Shown here: in pieces, positions 1 through 13,400 of the stretch
Numbering within the stretch: the stretch's first letter is position 1
How the letters are laid out: every line of letters starts with the position of its first letter
Assembly: GCA_030490835.1 (NCBI GenBank)
Contig: CM059977.1
Location: 11,436,765-11,500,764 of the forward strand
DNA: 64,000 nt
Direction of reading: 5' to 3'
Source of the DNA: Annona cherimola
Taxonomy: Eukaryota > Streptophyta > Magnoliopsida > Magnoliales > Annonaceae
Program-made: the position numbers and the translations under genes
Notes under the pieces: generated by a model
What the model saw: the letters and a program-made list of their open reading frames with translations, nothing else
Database searches by the model: none
Told to the model about the DNA's origin: nothing

Positions 1-1432
1 CCTGAAGCTTAGGATGTTTTAGTTCTTGAAAAAATTGAGATTTTGTTTTCGTTTTAAAAACTCTTCTAAACCCAGAGCTTTTATGGTTAAAAAACACACT
101 TATTTTTCATGTGGAATCTTTATTCGGTGCATCACCTAGTGGGAATGTGGCATGCATCAATATCTCTAATGATATTTCACTGTCCAGTTTGAATAGCAAT
201 GTTTCCACCAACAATTTCATGCTGAATGTAGATCCATTGATTGAAGTTGGTAGATATAGTTGATCTTCATTAACAGCGGCTAATAGCACAAGTATTATGT
301 GATGGCTATCTAGACTTGTTGGATCCACTCACCACCATTTATCTATGGTCCAAATTCACTCACTGGTGATTAAGGGCATTTCTCCTCTTCTTGTGGTGGG
401 GAATCTATAAGACTCCAAATGATAGCTGTTAACTATATCCTGTTTTTCATCTTAGATGGGACCCATCAGCCATTTCAATGATCCATTTGATCCTCTCCTG
501 TCTGTAAGAGCTCTTCAGCCCCAACCCAACATCCTTTAGAGCTTTCCAACTCATTATGAACTCGTCATATACTCTCTTTCAATCTTGAGGAGGAGTTCAT
601 TTCACATGGAGGGTGGCGATGATGTGGAACATGGTCTTGACAAGGGCAGGGAGGTTTGATGGGCTTGGCTTAGGGTTGTTATGTGTCAGAGTTGATAGGA
701 TCCAGGGTTTTTTGGTTGTATTGGGCTTAGGCCTAATGTATTTTTAGTTGCATTTGTGTTATACTTAGTTTTGGTCGGTTGTATGTCGTCTAGGATAAGC
801 CTTTATACAGGTCAAGGACTGGTTGCATAGAAAAACCCTCAATAATTGGTCTTAGGCCTGACTCTGTCCCTTTTTTCTACTTCTCTTTTTGCATTTGTAT
901 CTTGGTTGAACTGTTGATCATCAAGGGGCTTGCAAAATCCATTTGTGAATGTCTAAAACAAGGAACAATTTCGGAAAATCTTCCACACAAATTGGGAATT
1001 ATAGATAAATAAGGTTATATTGAATATGAAGGTCGATATCATGGAATCTCTTCGGTTTTTATTTGCCCTTCTCCTATTCACCACTATATGTGCTGCATAG
1101 ATTTGTTGACATTGTTTTTCACGTGGTGCAATCTATAGTGATACTTATAGTGTGCATTTATATTTATTTTAGTTTGTTTTGAACTTTCATTGAAAATTCT
1201 GATCAGTGATATTCAGAGCATTGCTTGGTTTTTCTGTAATTGAAATAAAAAATGGCTATATTGGCCTCTTTAACCACTACTAGATTGTCTATTTTCCATT
1301 ATGAAAAGTAATTTATAAATATAGTGGTTTAAATTTTGATTTGCCAAATGCTTTTTTGAGCTCTTCTTTTGCGTTTAGGCACACAAATGATATTCAAGGT
1401 ACTTTTGGTATTTATCACTCTTCATTACACAG
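1..1432 (+). other. Intron 1 of LTN1 (3' part)
   Basis: The first visible exon starts in phase 0 after a TTACACAG acceptor, and no N-terminal listerin sequence is found upstream, so this stretch is most likely the end of intron 1. I see no coding sequence or clear mobile element in it. Positions about 640-960 are slightly more GC-rich, but no family was recognised. Confidence 0.6.
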
Positions 1433-4400
1433 ACATTTGAGTATAAGAGGCTCTTGCTTGACTACAATAGAGAAGTTCGGCGATCAACTCAGGATACGAT
1501 GACTAATCTTGTCAACACAGTCGGGTATGGTCTTATACCTCTATTCATATTACAATCATTCCTTTCATATTTCCTTCATTGACAAGTTCTAATTTCTGTC
1601 ATAAATCATATTAAATGTGTAACTCCTTTGGACATTTATGCCAATAAACTTTAATTTTCTCTGAATTGGCATGAAAATGTCTTTGTCATTGTATTAACTA
1701 AGGTCTTTGTATGGATGATTAACATATTAGTGTTCGGATAATGTGTGCAAAGATGTGTTTAAACTCATGGGATCAGTTTTGACTGTAAATCAGCCTCTCT
1801 GATTATGTAGGGTCTGTTTGGCATTAAAGAAAACTTTGGGACATTTTTTGCAGCACAAATATTTTCAATGCATTTATTGCACATTGGACCATGCGAGCTC
1901 AGCTGTGAACTTTTGCTGCGATGGGAAAAATGTCAGACGTATACGAACCGTTGAAATTGGTACAGGCCACATGCGAGCTCAGCTGTGAGAGAATACACAA
2001 CTCCATGATTTCAAAGTGGCAGCCATTGAAATGACTACTCTACCCATTCTCCTCTCAGCTTCGAAAAGTTTTACATGTGTATAAAAGTTTTTTTAGGATG
2101 TGTTTGGTTGGAGGTAAAACTTTTGATGAAAAGTTTCTTGAGTAGAAGTTGTCAAATCAATAGAAAATGATGTGATATAATAGGAGTAATGATGAGGAGT
2201 AAAGAGAATAAAGTTAAAATAGATAGGTTAGTTGTATGGGTAGATGTGTAGAAATGATTGAAAAGTAGGGTAGTTTGTATAGAAAAATGTGAAAAAATAA
2301 TTAAAAAATAGAGTAGTTATGGAGAGTGAAAAGTTTTAGATTGAAAAGTTTTAGTTGACACTTTTTTGCCCTAAACAAACACACCCTTAAATACCAAACA
2401 GGCCTGTAATGTGACATTTTCCTATTCCAACCTACCCTTAACAGCTCAACTATACTTCCTTATCTATTTTTCATTTTCAACTTTTTTTAAAATATTAACT
2501 CTAGTAATTTTTTTTCTTTACTTTGCAGACAGCATCCTTGCTCCTGTTTGGATAATTTAGGGCAACTCTGGATGGGTAGAAAATGGGTGTGTATTAAATA
2601 TCTAGTGCAGTATATATTGCGGAAAAGTCAAAATAATGTCGATGGGTAAAGTGGAATTCAGTTTTTATTTGAAGCAGATGGATGATTAACAGAATAGAGT
2701 TATAGAGGTGAATGATTAGACAGTAGAGATCATTGTAGGGGCAAATGATTGAAAAAGTATACATAATGATTGAAAGGTTACATTTGATAAATACTGTTCC
2801 GTCCCTGCTCCCTGTTTAATTGACGTGACATCTACGATCCACCTCCCTTTTTCTAGTACAACATAGATCTCAGGTAAGTATCACATGTCTGGAGCGAAAA
2901 CAATATTGCTGAATTTTGCCTTATGTAGAAATGGTGGTGGAAATGTCTGGGAATATATTTATTTAATATTGCTGAATTTTGTCTTATGTAGAAATGGTGG
3001 TGGAAATGTTCTGGGAATATATTTATTTACTGGTTTTTGGTCCATGGTCAAAGTCAACATCCAGAAAATCAGATGGGTTTAAATTGAGCCATAATGGTGC
3101 CTTACATGGTTTACTATGTAACAAACTATTCTGTGGCCCAAATCACAAGGGAAGAATTTTGGCATATTCTCCATGCCTAAATTGTCACTTTCATTGTTGA
3201 ATGCCCATTTCTGAAGGTGATCGAACTGAGAGGTACAAGAAGACAACATAATGCTTGTGCACAGGAAACAGTTTTATTGTGTCTTAGCTGTTAAAGCAGA
3301 ACCTTCAGCAAAGCTTGTGTCTAGCCTTTTCTTTTCATTTTCCCCTTTTTACTGGTTTGAGGAATGAAGGTTGTGTCTATCTTTCAAGGAAGAAAGATAA
3401 AGAATGAGATGATTGCAGCATTTTGTTTCCTGCATTGGTCAATGATGTTTTTTTCCCCTTCATTTCAGGAATTAACTTGTTTTATTGATTTTGTTTGTTT
3501 TGTATAGAAGAGGCTTGGCTCCACATTTGAAGTCATTGATGGGACCATGGTGGTTCTCTCAGTTTGATCCAATACCTGAAGTTTCTCAAGCTGCTAGGAG
3601 ATCCTTTGAGGTAGTGATAATTTCTTCTCTTCCAAAAGTATTCTGTTGGATTGAAACATTTTTGATATAGAAAGTATTGTCTGTCCATGTGCTGCAATCT
3701 AATAGTAGCAGTTGAGATAATTATCTTAACTTTATTGTATCTGCTAAGTTGAGTTTATAATGTTCATTTGAGCAGTTGTTTTTTGCCTTTTGCAAGTTTA
3801 TTTTATTGGCACATGTATTCTTCTGCCGTGGCCAATTCTTGATTCAAAAGAGTGTCTCTTGAAACAAATGACTGGTGCATGGATTAATTTCAGTATATTC
3901 TTATTTGATGGGATACTATGAAAATGATGAACTTTTATTTTATTTTTAATAACTGAACCCAAGGAGACGTAGAAGAGCCACTTGCTTGGAGTAATTCACT
4001 GAATTAGAAGGCTTGAGAAATGCCCAAAAGGATGCTGTAACTGTGAGAAAAGGCATTTTGAACTTTTGGTTTAATTGCTTTATTGTCCGCATCATCGTTA
4101 GTTCACGATTAATTTGGAATTGGGATAGTTTGCATAGCGGACGATTGTTACTTGCTCCTATTATGTATGTATATTTATATTATGGTATCTGAACAAATGA
4201 AAGATAAAATGTCAACACGCATGCCTTGCATCCAAAAAAGTTGTTATGTAAGATGTGAGCTCATAAGGTTTTTGCTTCACACCTTTGATTTTACTATTGT
4301 TTTTGTTGTTATTTTGCATCCCTTTTTTTGCTTACCGTCTGCTGGTGGATCGCAGGCTGCATTTCCAGCACAGGAGAAGAGACTTGATGCTTTAATTTTA

Positions 4401-7400
4401 TGCACAAACGAAATCTTTCTATATCTGGATGAGAACCTCAAGCTGACTCCTCAGGCACTGTCTGATAAGGCAACGCCAATGGATGAATTGAATGATATGC
4501 ACCAGCGTGTATGTATTTTAACTTTTCTATTTTTTTCATGGACAGTTCTGCTTGATTGAGATAATTTTGTAAGGGATGCTGAAAATAGGCCTCTATGCAA
4601 CATTTCAAGTTTTGTATCCAAGAGGACACTGCATCTCTGGGAACAATGATTGAATGCATGTATAGATTACATCTAGGCCCTATCTTTTGTGTTGTTTATC
4701 AACTTTTATTTGATGCACTCATTGAGTCATTTAATCGTTCTTCAATCCTTTCATGGATTCAACTCAAAAGGATTCTGTGGCTTCCATCTGTTTTGGACTA
4801 GAGCTCATAACCTTCTAAAATTCAATTATAGTATTCTAACATCAGAAGAATTTCTAAGATGAATGGAGTTTGTGCTGTTGTTGTTATAATTTGAGTCTTG
4901 TAGACATCTACAAATGTGGACATTCATCTGTTGTAAACATCACACGTGTGCTCACCCAAATGCTCAAAATTGAAGATAAGACTCTTGCTCGATAAAATTT
5001 TCCAACTTCTCAATGTATTACCATGTTAAAAGGAAAACTGTTTTGTCAGCCGCCTGTCTTGTGTGATTTGGTATGATATTTATCATCTGATTTCATGGTT
5101 GTATTTTCCATTATCTTTTGCAGCTATTTATTTCTTCCTGTTTACTAGCGTTGATGATTCCTTGGTTGCACCGTTGCAGGTCATTTCTTCAACATTGCTT
5201 GCATTATCCACTCTCCTTGATATTCTGCTGGGGAGGCCACTACAGAGGCCTGGACCTGAAAATGTGGCAGAATCAAAACATAGTCCTAAGGCTAGGGTAA
5301 TAGCTATATCTTCAGCTGAGAAAATGTTATCTAGCTACAATTACTTTCTTGAATTTCTGAAGTCCCAAAGCCCTGGGGTTCGCTCAGCCACATATTCAGT
5401 TCTAGGTTGTTTTATTAAGCATATTCCTGATTCTTTTAGCAATGGAAATATGAAGATGCTATCTGCTGCAATACTAGGAGCTTTCCAAGAAAAGGATCCT
5501 GTTTGCCATTCCTCAATGTGGGATGCAGTACTAATATTTTCCAAGAAATTTCCTGACAGTTGGTCTGTTGTCAATGTTCAGAAAATTTTAATACCCCGGT
5601 TATGGAATTTTCTGAGGAATGGATGCTATGGATCTCAACAATTATCTTACCCTGTCCTAATTTTATTCTTAGATAGCATTCCTCCTAAGGCAATAGCTGG
5701 GGAGCAGTTTTACCTGAACTTCTTTCAGAATTTATGGGAGGGAAGGAATTCTGTCAACTTATCTGGAGATTGCTTGGCTCTGTTCAAGGCATTTAAAGAA
5801 TGTTTTATCTGGGTAATATGTAATGCACATAGGTGCGTAATTTCTTCTAGTTTTGCTGGCTCAATAGTTATATTGCATGGCATTGTTCTTTTACTTTTTA
5901 TTAATTTGCACTTTGTGAGAAATGTTTTCAAGCATCTGAAAAATTGAAATGCTACATCGAAGATTTGCTGAAACAAAAAGGCACCTTTGAACCTAAATAT
6001 GAGTGTAGAAAAAATTCCAAAATTCAATCTTTGGGCACTTGACCCATGGAGAAATGATAAACGTTAACATCAATCTTAAAAATCCACTTCTTGCTGTTAT
6101 GTATGAAAAATGGCAGTGTGTTATATGTTACATAACAAATACATTGGGCTATCCGCCAATATGGAGCTGTAGTGCTCATAGCTGTCTGCGATTAAATCTA
6201 TCAAAATTTGATTTTCCTTTGTTCTTTTTAATTACCAAAAATGAAAATTAAGCGGGATGTGATAATTGAAGTACCAATGCTTGTTTCTAAAAGCCACTAA
6301 CAGTTGTAGTCTAATGCTGTGCTGGGCCATTACCTGTGGTTAATTGGGTTGGCGGTAGGGTCACCATTACCGTTGTTGAACTCCTTGCTTTTTGCATTGA
6401 TTTTGCTGTTTTCTGCTTATATATAACCTGCACAAAATCTATTTGAGTAATAAATTCAATCTAAATCTTCGACAAAGATGAACTTACATTTGTATTTGAT
6501 AAACATTCTTGTATTTTTATTGTGAGATATTAATGATAATACCATTAGGATGACCTCTAAAAATTTAAGATCTCCAAAGATATTCATCTTTGAGGAGATT
6601 TTCATGGATGAGATTTATCTCTATGCTTGAAACAACAATATTTTTGGGTCATTGAATTGAGATGAATTACTGGGAATGAAATTTGGATCTCAAGCTCTGG
6701 GGGAGTGGATCGGATCCATGATACAGAAGATGATGGGAATATTTTTTGAATCTTATTTATATTTGTTTATTTAGGCCTCAGATATTGCCATTATTTCCCC
6801 TTCATTCCTTGTCACTAAATGACCCTAAAAGTTCCATCTATTACCTTTTCCACTAACAAAAAATGTAGTGAGGGTCATTTTAAGCTAGGCTAGAGAAGAT
6901 TTGGGCAATGGATGAATCCATGCCAAAATGACCTTCTTTGGAATATCAGACTGGATATCTCGCTGTTTTGATTATGTGATAATGGACCTTAACTTGGTTG
7001 GAAGTGTGAATTATCTTGAATATTGTTCTGATGCAGAAGGAAAAAGGTCCTGTAGTCTTTTTTCGATTGATCTCCCTAGCAATAGATGAATCGAGTTAGT
7101 TCTTTCACTTCTTTCTCCATTTCTTGTTTGTCATTTTGAGTGCTATGCGTTTGTTTGCAGATATTATGATGGGAGAGACGCTATTGTGAAATTTCAAGCT
7201 AGTCTTGTTGTACATATCCTTGTTGAATGTCTGTGGCGTGAGTACCTTTTTCCAGCCATTCCAAAGAAATCAATATCCAATTTCTCATTTGAAGAAATTC
7301 CACACACCAAGCAGCGTGGAAGCTATATGCAAGACTTGTTAACGTGCTGTGTTGAGATTCTATCTACAATATCTATTAAGGAATGCAGTTTGCTCAATAC

Positions 7401-10400
7401 ATTTGGTACATTCTTTCAAGAGGACTGTCTGACTATATTTAAGCAAGAAAGTTTAAGACAACCTACTGAGCAGGTAGTGAAGTTTCTGTCATTCCTAGAG
7501 GAACAGGCTGTAAAGAAACGTGAGTCTTGGCCTCTTCTATATTTAGTGGGACCGATGATGGCTAATTCATTTCCATTGATCAAGTCTTTGGTAAGTGCTG
7601 ATTGCCTGGTTTCCATGTTTCTTCTGTAGAGAAATGTTTTCCTTTTCTTTACATAATGCTGTTGTTATAATTTTTGATATGTTCTTGGAACAATTTTTGT
7701 GTGGGAATGCCGACATACATGTTCATTTTATGCATCCCCTTGCTTGATCTTTGAACATGTAGTTCTAAACTTTGGTTGCGCAAATTCTCTGACTGGCGTA
7801 TGATTTTCACTAAAATATTAATTTGAATTAATTCCTTGGATGAATCCAAAGCTTGCTAATGCATTGGCTGGCACACTGAGACAGGCCAAGTTTCATTATT
7901 ATTATTGTTCTAGATGGCATCCATGTCCCTAGTTCATTTTTTGGCTGGTGGGCAGGAGGTTATCAGCAAGTAGTGCTTCTCTGGATATTTTTATAAAACA
8001 CCATCTGCTACTTGGTTCATTTGATCAATTTCTCTTTAGATTGAGATATCTGTGATTGGGGATAACTGTGGGTTAATCTTACAAATTAAGATTCAAAATT
8101 TTGCTGGGTCTATGTTTGTTGAGGAATGTTCTCTCTTCCTCGTTGATTTTTGTGGTTTAGGAGAAAAAATTTTGAGGATGATGATGACGAGTAAGAATCC
8201 GTGTTTCTTTTGTTTGGCAACTTGGTCGCTTGGAGTTTCATGTTGTTTGGTGCTTTTTAATGATCTGTTATTTTGTTTTATTATGTCACTTTAATCCATC
8301 TCATCTCAAAACCCTTTTTCCAGTCTTCTGAACAGCACATGGGCTATGACTTATGAACCTAAACTGGGAAACCAATCACAACCTCTAGTTTCGTAACTTT
8401 TTAGTTCTAAGCATGTGATCTTATTGTTCGTTACACCTTCTGAATTTTAAAGTTTGTTACACCTTCTGAATTTTGCTTCAAAACAAACCATCACACACTA
8501 TATTTTTCCATCTTTAACTTGGGCTATGTGTAGATATTCCCCTTTCCTAAGAGACATTTGGCAGGGCAGGAACTCTTAAATTTTTTGGCGTTAATGCTCT
8601 GAGCATAATTACAGGTATCACTGATAAGGGTTGTGGAAACATGTATTAATTTGTTAAATATCAGAAAATCTTGTTACTAATATAGGGTTGTAGAATCATC
8701 ATTACTAGAACATCTTGTTACTGGTATAGGGAAATATCAAAATTGAGATAAATTGCACTCATATTCCAAAAATTTTACCTCTCTCATATTCATACCTCTT
8801 TAAGTTCAAAATAGAAAGCATACCTCTGAATTTATTATATTCTTTTATATTTTTCCCTTACTGTCACAACGAGTGAGAAAATGTGTTTTTCTTCTGTGGC
8901 TGTCTTAGCTTCATCATGTTCAGAAAGGATGAAATAGCTCTAACAACCATTGGACATCTCCTGTTTCTTCATGCATCTTAAACCATCTTGCTTAGCCCCT
9001 CTTCATGAAGAAAGGGACTCACTTGCTTCGATGATCATAGATGTGGGAAAACATTGAGGGAACAAATCTTTTGTTCTTTGCTAGAACACCAAAAACCCAA
9101 TGTTGTTTCTGAGTACTCAAAAATGGAGAAGGGTAGAGAAAAGGGCCAACAAATTGTATAGAGCTCACAGACATTTTAGGGTTTTGGGGAGGGCACCAAC
9201 TCCGCCAAGGCCCTTCCTCACTTAAAAATCTGAAATGTAAAGGGAAGAACCAAACAGAGCAAGTGTTGGATTCATAGACATGAGGTCTTGTAGATCACTT
9301 GTGCTCTCTCTCTCGTGGCATTTTATTCTCGTACTGCCTCTCATCTCTTAAGAAGCATCTTATCGTTGCTTAAGATGTAGTGCTATCTGTGTTTGCTAAT
9401 TCAGATAAAGAGATTATGCATTTTCCATATTGTACATAAGTGGCACTGACCGTAGGTTACATGCACAGAAATTCATGTATGTGCCAACATAATTATTGGG
9501 AAAGTGAATTGCATGTTGTCTGAGTGACATTTATTTTTTGCTATAACTTTAGCACTTGGATGGGTTTATTTGCTGGGTATAGAATGCAGCTGTTCCCGAA
9601 TCTCAAAAGTGTCTATTGGTGAATAATTCTGCATTGCCCATATCCTTCATCGGTGAATAATTCTGCATTTCCCGTATCCTCTATTGGTGAATAATTCCTA
9701 ATTGCCTGTATCCTTTATCAGTGAATAATTGCACTGCCTGTATTCTCTCTCCCTCTATACTCTATCATTCTCTGTTGATTCTGAAGCCTGACATGGTGAT
9801 GCTCTTGATGTTAGTGCTTGGTGGCTGTACTTCCAACAGTAACTTATTGAGATTTTGAAAAATTTATTTGTAGAATTTAATAATCCGAACCCGCAAATTT
9901 CTTGTTCAGTTGAACTATCATGAAAGGTTCCAGAACATGTGCTTGGGTAATTGTGACATACTCCTTGCCTATGCTTCAGATTTGGTGGCCTACTTAAACC
10001 CTCAAAAATTCTGATCCATACACTCAAGCATGATTGCTAGGTGATCTTTGATGGTATGTGTATGGGAATGTTTGCAACGTGACAGATCTCTTTAGGGAAA
10101 TAATTCTTGTGCTTTTACCACTATGCTTGAAGAAATACTGGGCTAAGATTTGAGGCAGTAATGAAAATGGGATTTCTTCTCCACAGAGAAACTGTGGAAG
10201 TTGGTGTAAGACAAATATAGAAACAGGAGAGCTCTGCTTTTGATTTTGGGAAGAACAGATGTTTTTGTTGTTTCCTATGATGGTATGGGTAAATATGGAA
10301 GATTGCAAAAACTTCAGGGTTATAACCATATATTTGCTATTTGAGAACTTAAAAAGATGGGTGAACATGCTATATAGGCAAACCTTGGGGGCATGGGTAC

Positions 10401-13400
10401 AGTTTACCTCATAAAATTTTCTGAGTAAGCTTGCTGACCAAGTGATATGTATTTGTTGCCATATAGTTACAGGGAATAATTGAAATACCGTTTGTTGCTA
10501 TCTAGTTGAATTTTGGTTGTCAGTTTGATAAATGCTATGACCAAAAATAATCTAAGGTGGCCCCATTTAGCTTGTCATTAACTTCTTATGGATTCTGTGG
10601 AATGGCAACACACTTTTGGTAATGTTCTCATTCCTTGAGGGAAGGAAGCACATTCATTTTTGCTCAAATGAAATTGATTCTTCACTCTGACTCTGTACAT
10701 TGTATTTCTTTTTTGTTCAGCTGTGAGCATCTGAAATATGAATGCTCGTATAATCCTATGGGTTTGCTTGACTGCAGGACTCTTCAAATGGCATTAGAGT
10801 CTTATCCGTGGTGGTTGCAATATTTGGAGCACGCGCAATTGTATCATGGATCTTTAGCAGCAATAAAGATTATTCAAATAGTAATTTTGTTCATGAAGAT
10901 GATGATGTTTCAAAGTCAACTCATTTCTTGGAAATTTTCAGTCATTTTATTCCCTGGTGTCTTCAGAATGGTCAGTCAAGTAGTTTACGGATAGACCTTC
11001 TGCTCTCTCTACTTGACGAAAATGTTTTTTCTGAACAATGGGACAGCATTGTTACATATGCAACCAGTCTTGGAGAAAGCCCTGAATTTAGTTCTGATTG
11101 TGTGTGTCTGCTTGCTATGCTCATGGAGAAAGTAAAAGAAGCAGTCAGAAACAAGGATCTGAAAATCCAATCCAAACATATGTGGGTACGTGACCCAGAA
11201 AATTGGCAGCATGAACTGTTAAATTCAGCTGCTCTTTCTATTGCTCGATGTTCTCCTCCTTTCCATTCATCTCATTCTCGATTTCTTTGGTAAGTGAATT
11301 GGTCTTGGGTTGTTTTGTTATCCATTTTTCTACTATAGAACTGATTTCATTAAGAGCATGTAGCATTCTGCTGTGGTAGCTTTTTTCTTTTTGGTAAAAT
11401 TTTTATGCTTTTGCTTAAGTGTTTCATTTTTCAAAAAAATAGACAATGTCCATTGTGAAATTTGATTAAGAGTGAGACAAGCAAAAGATGAGAATAAAGT
11501 GATAGCTTTGATTATTTTGTGCTTGTTATTTATATATTTAATTGGAATGATGTGGTCGTTATTTATCGTTCTTCATGGAAATAGTGATAGTTCAATTATT
11601 TTGTGCTTCTCATTATTTATCTATTTAACTGGGATATTTCTTTGTTCTTGATCTGTCTATTGATGAAATTCAGCTTTCTCACTCTGTGACATAATTGTCT
11701 GCCTTTTATGCTTCAGCGCTGTTCTGGCTGTTTTCACAGAAAATAAGCAATCCTGCTTTCTTTCAAGAGAAACCATAATCCATATATTTGAGGAAATCTT
11801 AATGAAGCTAGTTCACTTTCTCAAGCAATCATCATTCTCTTGGGCAAGGCATTCTACTACTTTGTTTCTATTGACTGGAGTTGGAGATTTAAAAGAGAAA
11901 TGCAAATCATCTAGCAACATTGTCGAAATGGCTCAGTTTGCTCTTGAAGTTCTCAAGGGATGTCATGATCGCCTAGAAGTGCTGGATGGAGAAAATGACC
12001 TGGTTCCACATATCATTGCTGCTGTATTCTTTATTGATTGGGAATGTGAAATGGCAGCAGAGGTGGATGGAAGTCTGAAGGATCTTCGGCATGAAACTAA
12101 CCGTTCCATTGCATTTGCAGCCCATGACCACTCACTAGTATGGTCTGCGCTTAGTGAGTCTCTTCATGCTGTCCGTTCTAAGATAAATGCCAATTTCAGT
12201 GAAGGCCTTAGTGTGCGAAGTCGTCAGAAATTGAAACAGATTTTAATTCAGGCTATTAGGTGTGCCCTCATTGAAGCCGATAACAGTTTAGCAGGCAAGG
12301 TTCCTGCTTTGTGCTGCAAGTGGGTATTGGATGTGTTTGAAAATCTTTGTCAGGATTATCAAGATAAGCAAACTGTTTTAGACCAGCTGTTGGCTGAATG
12401 TGAATATTGGCCTTTCTGGGTGTCTCCCCCTGGCAGCGACAGTAGCAGATCAGCAACTCGGAAAGAAGCAAACACATTTTCAGAAATTCAAGTATGGAGT
12501 CCGATTTTGAATTTTAGATTTCTACTCATCTTCAGTTTCAAATGGATGATTATGTGTCTTTCGTGAAGATAACTGGTTTTAACTTGAACATGTAAAGCAT
12601 ATGTTAAGTTGTGTCCCTTGGCATAGCCATGAATAATACTTAATGAAAATTGTTATTTGAGACTGAGTGCCACTGTCCTGCACATTGAATCCATGTATTT
12701 GTTACAAACAATTTTGATTTTGATTTTACTGAGTTCATTTGATTACTGATGCAGGCATGCAAACATGATGTCTTCATTGCTACTGTTGAGAAGCTGATTT
12801 CATGTCTTGGAGCCCACATGGTTATTGTAGGTTCCGAAGTTTCTTCTAACTTAACAGAGGCATCAGACAAGTTGGTTCTGTCACTCACCTCTTATTCTCG
12901 AGTGTGGCTTGTAGCTGAAGTATTCTGCATGTGGAAATGGCAAGGTGGCAGTGCTTTATGCTCTTTAATGCCTTTTGTAAAAGATTGTGCAAAAGCTGGA
13001 AATTCTTCCGCCGAAAACAATCTTGTATATTCTGCAATCAGCATCTTACTTGATGGTGCTCTTGTAAATGGAGAAACCGCCGAGATGAATTTCTGCAGTG
13101 TCTGGGCTGCTACAGATACTGAGATTGAGAAAATTCAGGATCCTTTCTTGCGCGCTCTTATGTCCTTGCTTTCGACTCTTGTAATCAAGGATGATATATG
13201 GATGAAGGATGAGGCCTTCAAATTTCTCGAGTATGTTCTGAATAAAATTTTTATTGGTACAACGGTAAACAGGAGTTGTTTGAAAATTCTGCCATTTATT
13301 CTGAATGTTCTTATTCAACCACTACGATGTGAAAGCATTAGAGCAAGTGAAGATAAAAACTGTGCTACGCATGATTCTCTTCAGGAAGATCAGATCCGCG

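Noticed and set aside
640..960. Possible LTR fragment in LTN1 intron 1
   Set aside because: Slightly higher GC and an LTR-like feel, but no TG...CA ends, primer-binding site or second copy was found.
5813..5818. Earlier donor GTAATA at the end of LTN1 exon 5
   Set aside because: Using it would break the phase with the next exon and remove the conserved [12 protein letters not shown] junction.
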